Shown here one piece after another: positions 1-7,963 of a stretch of DNA of 22,749 nucleotides. Made by a program: the position numbers and the translations under genes. The stretch lies in IMG/VR virus record IMGVR_UViG_3300011114_000945, positions 1 through 22,749 of that record, one strand, 5' to 3'. This DNA comes from a virus. The stretch's first letter is position 1. Each line of letters begins with the position of its first letter. The notes beneath the pieces are model-generated. The model did not search any database and had not been told where the DNA came from. It saw only the letters and a list, made by a program, of their open reading frames with translations.

Positions 1-79
1 TCTTTTAGAGCAGACTATAAATAATTGGCTAGAAGTTCTTTTTAGCGGTTTTGAAGATAAAGGCTTTTGAAATCAAACA

Positions 80-430
80 GTGATAACTGGACCTTGTTTA
101 TCTTCTTTTGCTAGTCATGAATTTTTAATAGGCTTTTGCTTGATGGTTAAAACAGGATTTTTAGAAGAATATGGGTTTTTAGATGAGGAGTTTTCTCCGG
201 GATGGGGAGAGGATATTGACCTATGTCTTCGCGCTAAATCTTATGGATTTAAATTTACTCAAGTTGGAGATGGTCATAATCAAGTGGGAGATTTAAATGT
301 CGGTACATTTCCAATTTACCACGAGGGCGAGGCTACTTATCATCTATATCCTAATTTGGTATCAAAAGGTCAGAAACTTCATCAAAAAATGATTGACAGA
401 ATCAACTCTGGATATTATAATCTTAAATAA
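80..430 (+). CDS. GT2-family glycosyltransferase, C-terminal part (interrupted or 5'-truncated)
   Basis: This is the acceptor-side half of a GT-A fold, family 2 glycosyltransferase. The run GFCLMVKTGFLEEYGFLDEEF followed by GWGEDIDLCLRA is the classic C-terminal signature (ED-x-D with a downstream LCLRA helix); such enzymes transfer a sugar from a nucleotide sugar, usually to a surface glycan. The track opens at a GTG after an in-frame TGA at 68-70, but the 22 codons before the TGA also read like the same protein (INNWLEVLFSGFEDKGF). The gene is therefore either disrupted, recoded at TGA, or carries a sequence error; the N-terminal nucleotide-binding half lies outside the window. Its last codons overlap a near-perfect promoter for the next gene. 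The family is fairly certain, the intactness is not. Confidence 0.6.
   Translation: MITGPCLSSFASHEFLIGFCLMVKTGFLEEYGFLDEEFSPGWGEDIDLCLRAKSYGFKFTQVGDGHNQVGDLNVGTFPIYHEGEATYHLYPNLVSKGQKLHQKMIDRINSGYYNLK
393..421 (+). promoter_or_regulatory. Consensus sigma70-type promoter
   Basis: TTGACA at 393-398, a 17-base spacer and TATAAT at 416-421 match the bacterial housekeeping promoter at all twelve positions. It lies inside the 3' end of the glycosyltransferase gene. A start point about 7 bases downstream (near 428) would leave a leader of only about 4 bases before the ATG at 432, so the message for the YopX-like gene would be nearly leaderless. Confidence 0.7.
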
Positions 431-431
431 G

Positions 432-803
432 ATGCCAACAGTAACCAATATTAAATATAGAGTGTGGTCGAGGCAATTAGGAAAATTCCTTCAGAACCAT
501 TTACCTTTTATCGCTCCAGATGGTAGATTATATTTATACTACGCAGGAGAACTTCTTGAAGAAAAAGATGGTTACAGCGATTTTGTTGTCCAATCATGGA
601 CTCGATTTAAAGACCATGATGGAAAAGAGATTTACGAAGGTGACTTGATTAAGGTAGACGAAGAAGATTCTAAGTATTTAGTATTTTTTAATGGAGTAGA
701 TTACTCTATCTGCGTTCCCGGAACAAGAATTTATCAATTAGATGAGTTTCTTAACGAACGTTCTTATGCTGTTGTAGTTGGGCACGACTTTGATAAAAAT
801 TAA
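432..803 (+). CDS. YopX-like phage protein
   Basis: About 123 aa. It begins with the IKYRVWS motif and has FKDHDGKEIYEGDLIKV in the middle, the two signatures of the YopX family: small phage and prophage proteins of unknown biochemical role, with an SH3-like C-terminal half. A longer frame opens at a TTG at 393, but that lies inside the promoter and the upstream gene, so the ATG at 432 that places the conserved IKYRVW at the extreme N-terminus is preferred. A second, diverged copy occurs at 7076-7408. It is probably a host-takeover or regulatory accessory protein; no function can be derived from the sequence. Confidence 0.75.
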   Translation: MPTVTNIKYRVWSRQLGKFLQNHLPFIAPDGRLYLYYAGELLEEKDGYSDFVVQSWTRFKDHDGKEIYEGDLIKVDEEDSKYLVFFNGVDYSICVPGTRIYQLDEFLNERSYAVVVGHDFDKN

Positions 804-805
804 AT

Positions 806-1648
806 ATGAAAATAGGAATAATTGGATATGGTTATGTAGGTAAATCTATAGAGAGCTTCTTTATTTCAAACGTAGATACTATAATCTATGATAATAAATT
901 TAATGGAGGAGATTCATATCTTTATTTCGATTCTACTAAAAATGTATTTACAAATAATATCGACCTTTTAAAAGATTGCGATTTTGTATTCATTTGCGTA
1001 CCAACTCCAGAAAGCGCAGATGGAAGTTGTGATACGAGTATTGTAACTTCTTGTTTAGAAGATTTGTATAAAATTAAATATAAAGGAATCGTAATAATTA
1101 AATCTACTGTTCCAGTTGGATTTACTGATGGAACTAGCGATAAATATAAATTTAGTATTGTTTTTAGTCCAGAATTTGCTGGTGAGAATAAATATATTTC
1201 TAATCATAAGTTTTTAAAGGATATTAAAGAAAGTCAATTCTTTATTTTTGGCGGAAATCCTTTAGATACTCATAAAGCTGTTCAATTATTTCAATCTATT
1301 GGTGGTCCAGAAAAGAAGTATATTGAATGCGACGCCAAGAGCGCCGAAATGATGAAGCTAATGAATAATTCATTCTTTGCTTTAAAGGTTGCTTTCTGCA
1401 ATGAGATGTTTGATATTTGTAATGCGTATGGTCTTTATTACTCTAAAGTTAGAGAACTATGGCTCCTTGACCCAAGGAATACTCCAGATTTCACCTTAGT
1501 ATTTGAAGATAACCGAGGTTTTGGCGGTAAATGTTTTCCAAAGGATATTTCGTCGCTAATTAATGTTGCAAAAAAGGAAGATGCTGATAGTCTTATACTT
1601 GAAGCGGCGAAGAAGAGTAACAATAAAGTAAGGAATAAAAATGATTAA
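806..1648 (+). CDS. UDP-glucose/GDP-mannose dehydrogenase family protein, short form
   Basis: 280 aa. The N-terminus has the Rossmann NAD-binding signature GYGYVG (residues 7-12), followed by CVPTP (64-68), STVPVG (100-105) and SPEFAGEN (121-128). The central helix carries the conserved Lys184 and Asn188, and GFGGKCFPKD contains the catalytic Cys243. These are the active-site elements of UDP-glucose 6-dehydrogenase, which oxidises UDP-glucose to UDP-glucuronate through a thiohemiacetal. The usual family length is about 380-450 aa; this protein stops soon after the catalytic Cys and lacks the C-terminal nucleotide-sugar-binding domain. Active-site residues are intact, so it may be active on an unusual substrate or need a partner. 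It overlaps the next gene by 8 bp and fits the glycan theme of the window (sugar kinase and glycosyltransferases). Confidence 0.8.
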   Translation: MKIGIIGYGYVGKSIESFFISNVDTIIYDNKFNGGDSYLYFDSTKNVFTNNIDLLKDCDFVFICVPTPESADGSCDTSIVTSCLEDLYKIKYKGIVIIKSTVPVGFTDGTSDKYKFSIVFSPEFAGENKYISNHKFLKDIKESQFFIFGGNPLDTHKAVQLFQSIGGPEKKYIECDAKSAEMMKLMNNSFFALKVAFCNEMFDICNAYGLYYSKVRELWLLDPRNTPDFTLVFEDNRGFGGKCFPKDISSLINVAKKEDADSLILEAAKKSNNKVRNKND

Positions 1649-1916
1649 AGTAAATGTAACTAAAAAAGATATTTCAAAGGCTAGAAAAATGATTCGTATG
1701 GGTGGAAAAGCCTCTTGCGATAATTGCCCAATTGCCCTAGCTCTAAAAAGAACTCAAAAGAAAAGCGTTAAAGTCTATAAATCTGACGAGATTTACATTA
1801 ATGAAAGGACTTATTATTGTAAAAAAGATTCTTCAAGTATTGTGAATAGATTTATTGATTCGTTCGATGCAGAAATAGAAGTAAGCCCAATTAAATTCGA
1901 TATTTACCCACAATAG
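1641..1916 (+). CDS. Small cysteine-containing phage protein, unknown function
   Basis: 91 aa, basic N-terminus. It contains SCDNCPIALAL near residues 25-35 and a lone Cys near residue 60. The layout, a lysine-rich start followed by CxxCP(I/V)A, resembles small conserved proteins seen in many phages, but I cannot name a function. It starts inside the end of the dehydrogenase gene (8-bp overlap), suggesting translational coupling, and ends 10 bp before thyX. No signal peptide or membrane segment is visible. Confidence 0.65.
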   Translation: MIKVNVTKKDISKARKMIRMGGKASCDNCPIALALKRTQKKSVKVYKSDEIYINERTYYCKKDSSSIVNRFIDSFDAEIEVSPIKFDIYPQ

Positions 1917-1926
1917 TTTAAATATT

Positions 1927-2853
1927 ATGATTTCAGCTAAAATTATTGCGGATAGTATTAATCCAAAGAACTGTAGGCTTACTACATTCGTACTTACTTT
2001 TCCTAGGATTGTCCTAGCCGAACTCAATACGCACAGGGTTCTATCAAAGAATTCTGCGAGTTCACGCGCTATTCCTTTTGAGAAAATGTTGGAAATGGTT
2101 AAGACAAATCCATTTATTCCTATTAGATTCCAAAAAGACCATAAAGGAATGCAGGGAACAGAGTATTTTAAAGGCTCTGAGTACGATGAATGCGTGAAAG
2201 ACTGGCTTGCGGCAAGAGACTCAGCGGTAAAGGCGGCTACTGATTTTAAGAATCCAGTAACTAAACAGTTGAGAAATCGTTTACTTGAGCCATTTATGTG
2301 GCATACCGTTATTCTAAGTGGTACTGATTTTAATAACTTTTTCGCTTTGCGTGCTCATGAAGATGCGGAGATTCATATTTGCGAACTTGCTTATAAGATG
2401 CTTGAGGCGTATAATAAATCAGAACCAGTATCTTTAAGAGAAGGAGAATGGCACATTCCTTTTGGAGATAACTTTGACGAATCTAGATTAAAAAACATGC
2501 CTTTCGTAAAAGAAGAGGCTAAAAAATTAGATAGTGGATTATTTTATGGTGATTACGCTCCAACATTTTATGCAAAACGCGAAGCCAAGAAAAAGATAGC
2601 TATTGCTAGATGTGCTCGTGTATCTTATTATAATTTTGAAGGCAAAGACGACTATGAAGCCGATATTAAACTTTGTGACCGTTTATTTGGCGCTGTTCCT
2701 AGGCACATGAGCCCAACAGAACATGTAGCCCAAAGCTTAAACTCTGATAGTTTCTTTGGAAACTTTAGAGGCTTTAAACAGTACCGTAAATTCTTTTCAG
2801 ATGAAAATATACTTGAAGACTCAAGAGTAATTAAAAAATATTACAAATTATAA
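1927..2853 (+). CDS. thyX: Flavin-dependent thymidylate synthase-like protein (ThyX)
   Basis: 308 aa. THRVLSKNSASSR at residues 35-47 matches the ThyX signature RHRxxSxNxxSxR, with Thr replacing the first Arg. Further ThyX features are SPTEHVAQ near the C-terminus (the TPxEH element) and NFRGFKQYR, the end of the fold. ThyX makes dTMP from dUMP with methylenetetrahydrofolate, FAD and NADPH, and is common in phages that need thymidine for replication. The protein is longer than the usual 220-250 aa, with a middle segment (about residues 60-200) longer than usual. The ATG at 1927 is the only sensible start; it follows an A/T-rich leader without a Shine-Dalgarno. Confidence 0.85.
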   Translation: MISAKIIADSINPKNCRLTTFVLTFPRIVLAELNTHRVLSKNSASSRAIPFEKMLEMVKTNPFIPIRFQKDHKGMQGTEYFKGSEYDECVKDWLAARDSAVKAATDFKNPVTKQLRNRLLEPFMWHTVILSGTDFNNFFALRAHEDAEIHICELAYKMLEAYNKSEPVSLREGEWHIPFGDNFDESRLKNMPFVKEEAKKLDSGLFYGDYAPTFYAKREAKKKIAIARCARVSYYNFEGKDDYEADIKLCDRLFGAVPRHMSPTEHVAQSLNSDSFFGNFRGFKQYRKFFSDENILEDSRVIKKYYKL

Positions 2854-2855
2854 AA

Positions 2856-3035
2856 ATGACAAAATTAGATTATAATCGTTCCCTCATTGGGAAAAATGCA
2901 GAAGTTAAAAATGGCGATTTTACTTGGAAGGGTATTATCGTCGGTGTTAAAGATAAAGATACATTTCTAGTTAGTAGGCTAGATAGGGATAAGCAGGAAG
3001 AAGTTGATATTTACGATATTTTATCTACTGAATAA
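2856..3035 (+). CDS. Small protein of unknown function (59 aa)
   Basis: A complete ATG-to-TAA frame that fills the gap between thyX and the ATP-grasp gene almost exactly: it starts 2 bp after one stop and ends 2 bp before the next start. The protein is charged and begins MTKLDYNRSLIGKNAEV; the segment GDFTWKGIIVGVKDKDTFLV suggests a small beta-barrel of SH3/KOW type. The spacing to both neighbours and the absence of any competing frame support it as a real gene. Function unknown. Confidence 0.65.
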   Translation: MTKLDYNRSLIGKNAEVKNGDFTWKGIIVGVKDKDTFLVSRLDRDKQEEVDIYDILSTE

Positions 3036-3037
3036 AT

Positions 3038-3856
3038 ATGAGTAAATTAGTCTTTGTAGTTGAAGACGATAAAGACTCTACAGCCGATAGTGAACTTAAA
3101 AAATCAATAAGTAAACTATCTAATCTCGTCTTAGCTAAAGATGGTAAAAACGTATCTTACGGTCTTGAATACGATAGATGTTTCGCGTTTGGTCGCATTC
3201 CATTTCTATCTGATTTTTATTGTAATGTTAGATATGGAACTTTAGACCTTCATTATAAATCCTCTGAATGCTATTATCATAACTGCTTTAGATATACAAA
3301 AAGTTTAGAGTTGTTTAAAGAAAATCATATTAACTCAGACCATTTCTCTGTAACCCCAATCGAAGATTTACTAAAAAATAAATGGGATTTTTACAGAATA
3401 TATGCAGAAGAAGCCAAAATATTCGTTAGACCTGATTCTACATATAAATTATTTAATGGTGGATTATTTGATATAGAAGATATTGATAGAGAATTCGAAA
3501 GTATTGACGTATTTAAAGATACTATTTGCGTTGTTTCAAGTCCTAAAAAAATTAGGGCTGAATGGAGACTTATTTGCTCTAGCGAAAAAGTCGTTACTGG
3601 GTCTTTGTATCTATACCAAGGTCTTCGGGCTCTAGTTAAAGGTTATCCTCCTGCTGTTGAGAAATTAGCTAAATACGCTATTGACAAAATAGGTAAATTT
3701 CCTATGATGTTCGTAGTTGATATCTGCTTAATGGAAAGCGGAGAGTATAAAATAGTAGAATTGAATCCAATTAATTCCGCTGGACTTTATGCATGTGATA
3801 GAGATAAAATTGTAGAAGAAATTATTAGAAATTATGACCTCACTAGCTCAGACTAG
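3038..3856 (+). CDS. ATP-grasp domain protein, R2K-like clade
   Basis: 272 aa. The C-terminal half has the pattern of R2K-type ATP-grasp enzymes: IFVRPDSTYKLFNG near residues 128-141, EWRLICSSEKVVTGSLY near residues 175-191, and VVDICLMESGEYKIVELNPINSAGLY near residues 226-251, where the Asp, Glu and Asn would bind Mg-ATP. The clade is known from phages and is predicted to ligate an amino or carboxyl group onto peptides or proteins; the substrate here is unknown. The N-terminal ~110 residues are less conserved. The last 23 bp overlap the RNA ligase gene, implying coupled translation. Confidence 0.72.
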   Translation: MSKLVFVVEDDKDSTADSELKKSISKLSNLVLAKDGKNVSYGLEYDRCFAFGRIPFLSDFYCNVRYGTLDLHYKSSECYYHNCFRYTKSLELFKENHINSDHFSVTPIEDLLKNKWDFYRIYAEEAKIFVRPDSTYKLFNGGLFDIEDIDREFESIDVFKDTICVVSSPKKIRAEWRLICSSEKVVTGSLYLYQGLRALVKGYPPAVEKLAKYAIDKIGKFPMMFVVDICLMESGEYKIVELNPINSAGLYACDRDKIVEEIIRNYDLTSSD

Positions 3857-4955
3857 AATTAAAGAAGCTTTAGAGCTTTGCAATAAAGAAGATTTTCGCT
3901 TTGTCCCTTGCGAATTTGGCGGGGACGCTTGCACTTTAGTTTGCCCAGTTGGTTTCCCCAAGTGGACTCAAAAGACCAAGTATCTTCGAAGCTTGATTTA
4001 TCGAAATAGCGATTATCTACCTATTTCCGTTGGGTTTCCTAAATTCGTTAATCTAGGTGAAAATCCAGAGCATTTTCCTCCTCCTAAGAGCCTAGATGGA
4101 TGGAGCGTTCTAGAGAAATTAGATGGAAGCCTTTTAATTGTTTCAAAGCATAAAGGCCAACTTATTTTTAGAACTCGCGGCTCAACTGATGTAGAAAGAT
4201 GCTCTAACAAAGATGAAATTGATGTCTTTAAAAAAGAGTATGAAAACATAATTCATCCTTCCCCAGTTTGGCCTTATTCTTTGTTATTTGAATGGTGCTC
4301 TCGTTCTCAGAAAATTGTTTTAGATTACGGCGAGAAGCCAAAATTGTTCTTAATAGGAATGATTTATCATGATTCTCTTAATATTGCTCATCCAAATTTC
4401 ATTAAGGAGATTGGAGAATACTATAAAATTGAAACTCCAAAACAATATCCGATTAACGATAAAAATTTAGACTTATTGATTTCAGATGTTAGAATTTGGA
4501 AGAATAAAGAAGGAGTAGTGCTTTATCGCGGCCAAGAAATGTTTAAGAGTAAAAGTGAAGACTATCTTGTTAAGCATAGATTTAAGTCTAATCTCAATTT
4601 TGAAAGCTTACTTGACCTTTTTATTACGTTAGGTAAACCTGTTGACCCAAAGGTCGTTTTCGACTATATTGAGAAAAATCACGATTTTGAGTGTGCTACA
4701 TCTGCTAGTGGACTAGTTGAAGAGATTTGTGAAATTTACGTATTCTTTTTAGAACAATTATGGGATATTAAAGTTCTCATAGATTCTCTTAAGGCTAATA
4801 AAACTATTAGTAGAGCTGAAGTCGCTAAAGCGATTAAAAACAAATACTCTAATTTAGAAGTATCTTTGTGTTTTCAAATTTATGACGGTAAGGAATTTAC
4901 AGACGCTTTTGTAAAAAAGTTTATTAATTATTATTATGATGAAATCCCTTTTTGA
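3834..4955 (+). CDS. T4 Rnl1-like RNA ligase
   Basis: 373 aa. It carries the nucleotidyltransferase motifs in order: motif I EKLDGS with the predicted adenylated Lys95, motif III SLLFEW around Glu153, motif IV KEGVVLY with Glu226, and motif V MFKSKSEDYLVKHR with Lys238 and Lys240. The KxDGS-FEW-EGVV-KxK combination and the all-helical C-terminal segment match T4 RNA ligase 1, which reseals tRNAs cut in the anticodon loop by host anticodon nucleases. It uses ATP to join 3'-OH and 5'-phosphate RNA ends. Several kb downstream lie a large tRNA array and a second ligase, which fits a tRNA-repair or tRNA-maturation role (inference). It overlaps both neighbours by about 20 bp. Confidence 0.82.
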   Translation: MTSLAQTRIKEALELCNKEDFRFVPCEFGGDACTLVCPVGFPKWTQKTKYLRSLIYRNSDYLPISVGFPKFVNLGENPEHFPPPKSLDGWSVLEKLDGSLLIVSKHKGQLIFRTRGSTDVERCSNKDEIDVFKKEYENIIHPSPVWPYSLLFEWCSRSQKIVLDYGEKPKLFLIGMIYHDSLNIAHPNFIKEIGEYYKIETPKQYPINDKNLDLLISDVRIWKNKEGVVLYRGQEMFKSKSEDYLVKHRFKSNLNFESLLDLFITLGKPVDPKVVFDYIEKNHDFECATSASGLVEEICEIYVFFLEQLWDIKVLIDSLKANKTISRAEVAKAIKNKYSNLEVSLCFQIYDGKEFTDAFVKKFINYYYDEIPF

Positions 4956-6279
4956 AGAGTTCGTTAAACAACCTGTATATAGTAAGTTTACGGATTGCCA
5001 GAAGAAGTTTATTACAGCGGTTTTCGAGGAAAGGAATATTCTATTAACTGGTCCAGCCGGTTCTGGTAAGTCTTTCTGCTTGAAGGCGTTATTTAACTTT
5101 CTTGAAGATGAGGGTATTTCTATTAGCAAAACAGCTTTGACGGGTGTTGCCGCTCTTAATATCGGCGGTAGCACCCTTCATTCATGGGCTGGAATTGGCT
5201 TAGCTAAAGAAGAACTTGATGAGCTTTTAAAGATTGTCCGCTATAATAAGAAAGCGACTACAAGAATTAAGAAAGCTAGGATTCTATTTGTTGATGAAAT
5301 CTCTATGGCAAGCGCATCCTTGATTGAGAAGTTAGATTCTATTTTTAAGCTTATCAGAAAGAGCGAGAAACCATTTGGCGGTCTTCAAATGATTTTCGTT
5401 GGCGATTTTCTTCAGCTTCCTCCCGTATTTAAGTCTTCGGTAAATGAACAGGAACTTGGATTCGCTTTTAAAGCTAAGGCTTGGAAAAGAGCAGAAATTA
5501 AGACAATCTCCCTAAAGGAAATCAAGCGCCAAAACTCTAATTCAGATTTTGCTAAAATGCTTAATCTTATTCGCGTCGGCGATGCTAGTATGATTCATCT
5601 TTTGAAAGATAGAATTAACTTCAAGTTTAAAGATGATGGTATCAAACCAGTTAGAATCTTTTGTAAGAATATTGACGTAACTAGAATCAATCAGTTAGAG
5701 CTCGATAAGATTCAAGGCCAAGAGTATACGTTTTTCGCGTATGACTCCGGTTCTGAACATCATATTAAATTTCTTGACAAGAACTGCAAGGCTCCTACAA
5801 ATCTAAAACTAAAAATTGGTGCTCAAGTAATGCTCTTGACTAATGTAGACGTTGACCTTGGATTGGTAAATGGTTCTATTGGAGTTGTTGAGCGCGTCGG
5901 AAGTGGCACAGTAGGAACAGGATACGTCGATGTTTTATTTGCTAATGGGCAAAGGCATTCAATTACTAAATCTAAATGGGAAATAAAAGAAGATGAATTG
6001 GGTATTGATGGCAAGATTAGGTCAAAGTCTATTGCTAAGAGAGAACAAATCCCGCTTTGCCTTGCTTGGGCGACAACGGTGCATAAGAGTCAGGGCTCAA
6101 CGATTAATCGCGCAGAAGTTGACGTTAGCGAGGCTTTCACGGCTGGTCAGGTCTATGTTGCTCTTTCGAGGGTTAGAGACCTAGAATCTCTAAGCGTCAA
6201 ACCTTTTAATGTAAGTAGAATCATGGTCAATGAGGAATGTCTTGAATTTTACCAAAAAATGGAGGATATTGATTTATGA
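4936..6279 (+). CDS. Pif1/Dda-like SF1B DNA helicase
   Basis: 447 aa. Walker A GPAGSGKS at residues 39-46, Walker B VDEISM at about 119-124, the GDFLQLPPV element typical of Pif1/RecD2/Dda helicases, and a C-terminal motif V/VI pair, TVHKSQGST and VYVALSRVR. These define an SF1B 5'-to-3' helicase that unwinds DNA during phage replication or recombination. An SH3-like insertion (residues about 285-340, GAQVMLLTNVDVDLGLVNGS) is typical of Dda/Pif1. Two adjacent ATGs open the frame; the first is given. It overlaps the RNA ligase by 20 bp and shares an ATGA with the next gene. Confidence 0.88.
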   Translation: MMKSLFEEFVKQPVYSKFTDCQKKFITAVFEERNILLTGPAGSGKSFCLKALFNFLEDEGISISKTALTGVAALNIGGSTLHSWAGIGLAKEELDELLKIVRYNKKATTRIKKARILFVDEISMASASLIEKLDSIFKLIRKSEKPFGGLQMIFVGDFLQLPPVFKSSVNEQELGFAFKAKAWKRAEIKTISLKEIKRQNSNSDFAKMLNLIRVGDASMIHLLKDRINFKFKDDGIKPVRIFCKNIDVTRINQLELDKIQGQEYTFFAYDSGSEHHIKFLDKNCKAPTNLKLKIGAQVMLLTNVDVDLGLVNGSIGVVERVGSGTVGTGYVDVLFANGQRHSITKSKWEIKEDELGIDGKIRSKSIAKREQIPLCLAWATTVHKSQGSTINRAEVDVSEAFTAGQVYVALSRVRDLESLSVKPFNVSRIMVNEECLEFYQKMEDIDL

Positions 6280-7079
6280 ATATTTTAGTAATCGGAGACG
6301 TTTGTACGGACTCTTTTCAATATGGGAAAATCACACGTATTAACCCAGAAGCTCCAACTCCAATTTTTGTACCAAATCGCAGGAGAGAAGTAAATATAGG
6401 AATGGCTGGGAATGTAATATCTAATTTAGAGTCTTTGAAAAATAGCGGCGATGCTGTTTATAGTATTACAAATGATTACGCGGATATTACTAAAGACAGA
6501 TTGGTTGATGAAACATCTAATTATATTATTTTAAGAGTCGATACAGAAAAAGTTACTTCTCATTTTAATTTAGAAGAATTTCGGAAAACTATTAAAAAAT
6601 ATGGAATCGATTGTATCGTTATATCTGATTACAATAAAGGATTTCTTACACGTAGCGATATCTCTGATATTTCTATTTATGCTCGTCAGGAAAGTATTCC
6701 TGTATTTTTGGATACAAAGAAAATCTTAGGAGAATGGAGTAGTAAAATTGACTTTGTTAAAATAAATAAAAGTGAATACGATAAAAATTTACAAGAAACT
6801 GATTGCCCTATAGACTTATGGTGCAAAAATTTAATAGTAACTTTAGGCGCTGATGGATGTTCTCTTCAAGCTCCTTGGAGGGAAATAAAAACTTTCTCTC
6901 AAGAACCAGTTAAAGTTAGAGATGTTGTTGGAGCTGGTGATACATTTTTAGCTGCATTTGCTATTAAATATATGGAATCTGGTAGTATTACTGAAGCTTG
7001 CGTATTTGCCAATAAAGCGGCTGGCGTAGCTGTATCTAAACCCGGTGTTGTTTGCGTAAAAAGAGAAGAAATTAAATGA
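6276..7079 (+). CDS. PfkB-family sugar kinase, HldE/RfaE N-domain-like
   Basis: 267 aa ribokinase-fold kinase. The N-terminus MNILVIGDVCTDSF and the element RINPEAPTPIF closely follow the heptose-7-phosphate kinase domain of HldE (RISPEAPVPV). SDYNKG at 117-122, VTLGADG at 188-194 and the catalytic GAGD at 219-222 complete the PfkB active site (Asp222 as base). HldE kinase phosphorylates D-glycero-D-manno-heptose-7-phosphate at C1 on the way to ADP-heptose for lipopolysaccharide. Whether heptose is the substrate here cannot be told; the protein is shorter than the ~310-residue bacterial domain and lacks the cytidylyltransferase half. It overlaps both neighbours by 4 bp. Confidence 0.8.
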   Translation: MNILVIGDVCTDSFQYGKITRINPEAPTPIFVPNRRREVNIGMAGNVISNLESLKNSGDAVYSITNDYADITKDRLVDETSNYIILRVDTEKVTSHFNLEEFRKTIKKYGIDCIVISDYNKGFLTRSDISDISIYARQESIPVFLDTKKILGEWSSKIDFVKINKSEYDKNLQETDCPIDLWCKNLIVTLGADGCSLQAPWREIKTFSQEPVKVRDVVGAGDTFLAAFAIKYMESGSITEACVFANKAAGVAVSKPGVVCVKREEIK

Positions 7080-7408
7080 GGAAAATTAAATTTCGTATTT
7101 GGGATATTAATCTTGGTCGATACATATCTTATAATTCCCTTCCAGTTCATAATTTTGATTCAAAAGATTATATTTATGAACAGCATACGGGGAAAAACGA
7201 TAGAAATGGAATAGAGATATATGAAGGGGATATTTTAGAATGTTCTGGCTCTCTTTATATTATTCGCTATAATATTACTTCATTTGTTATGTCTTTCACC
7301 TATGGAGATAAGGACATAGATATTAGTTGGATTGAAAACGCTGGAGTAGTAGTTGGAAATAAATTAGAAAATAAAGAACTTTATGAGTCAAATTTTAAAA
7401 AATACTAA
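7076..7408 (+). CDS. YopX-like phage protein, second copy
   Basis: 110 aa. IKFRIWD at the N-terminus and TGKNDRNGIEIYEGDIL in the middle are textbook YopX features, better preserved than in the copy at 432. It ends VVVGNKLENKELY, matching the usual G(N)xxENPELL tail of the family. ATGA overlap with the sugar kinase and a 26-bp overlap with the next gene indicate coupled translation. Function unknown; paralogous YopX genes are common in large phages. Confidence 0.78.
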   Translation: MRKIKFRIWDINLGRYISYNSLPVHNFDSKDYIYEQHTGKNDRNGIEIYEGDILECSGSLYIIRYNITSFVMSFTYGDKDIDISWIENAGVVVGNKLENKELYESNFKKY

Positions 7409-7925
7409 GGTTTATCTCGTGGGCGCAATGGAATATGACGAAAACGCTAGAGAATGGCGCGATAGAGTAACGGAGCAATTGGACAAATTATCTATTAAAG
7501 TCTTTAATCCTTTTAAAAAACCGTTCGTAAATTCTGTTCCAGAGGATGAATTCACTAAAGCTTTTCTTCATAACAAACTAGCAGAAGGAGATTATGATAC
7601 TGTTAAAAATCACATGAAGTTGATTAGGGCTTATGATTTAAGATGCGTAGATTTATCTGACTTCATTATCGCTTATATTGACCCTAAAGTAGCTTCATGG
7701 GGAAGCGCGGATGAGATTTATACATCATTAAGAATGAGAAAGCCGGTATTCTTAGTCGTTAAAGGTGGAGTCAAGAAGTGCCCGCTATGGATGCTTGCAA
7801 GTATTCCTATTGAGTTTATTTACGATTCATTTGATGCTGTAATAGCTGATTTAGAAGATATCCATGATGGTATTAAAGATATCGATTATAAATATTGGAA
7901 GCTGTTGAGAGAAGATTTAAGATAG
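7383..7925 (+). CDS. Nucleoside 2-deoxyribosyltransferase-like protein
   Basis: 180 aa. The N-terminus TKVYLVGAMEYDENAREWRDRVTEQL, followed by VFNPF, has the start of the nucleoside 2-deoxyribosyltransferase/TIR-like Rossmann fold. RAYDLRCVDLSDFIIAYIDPKVASWGSADEIYTSLRMRKPVFLVV has the D-LxxxDxSDxxIA-SxGsxxE pattern in which the Glu is the catalytic nucleophile. Family enzymes exchange bases on deoxynucleosides or hydrolyse modified nucleotides. The exact substrate is not deducible. A strong promoter starts 3 bp after its stop. Confidence 0.68.
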   Translation: MSQILKNTKVYLVGAMEYDENAREWRDRVTEQLDKLSIKVFNPFKKPFVNSVPEDEFTKAFLHNKLAEGDYDTVKNHMKLIRAYDLRCVDLSDFIIAYIDPKVASWGSADEIYTSLRMRKPVFLVVKGGVKKCPLWMLASIPIEFIYDSFDAVIADLEDIHDGIKDIDYKYWKLLREDLR

Positions 7926-7927
7926 AC

Positions 7928-7956
7928 TTGACATTATACTGGGTAATCAGTAATAT
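7928..7956 (+). promoter_or_regulatory. Near-consensus sigma70-type promoter
   Basis: TTGACA at 7928-7933, a 17-base spacer and TAATAT at 7951-7956, placed in the 38-base gap after the deoxyribosyltransferase-like gene. The predicted start point (about 7963) falls next to the ATG at 7964, so the transcript would be leaderless or nearly so, as at the promoter 393-421. Confidence 0.65.
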
Positions 7957-7963
7957 ATTTTTT

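Noticed and set aside
393-431. TTG start extension of the first YopX-like gene
   Set aside because: The added N-terminus is encoded by the promoter and the upstream gene end; the conserved IKYRVW motif fits a start at 432.
4909-4937. Promoter TTGTAA-N17-TATTAT before the helicase gene
   Set aside because: The -10 would overlap the helicase ATG, so it cannot drive that start; it looks like a chance match in AT-rich sequence.
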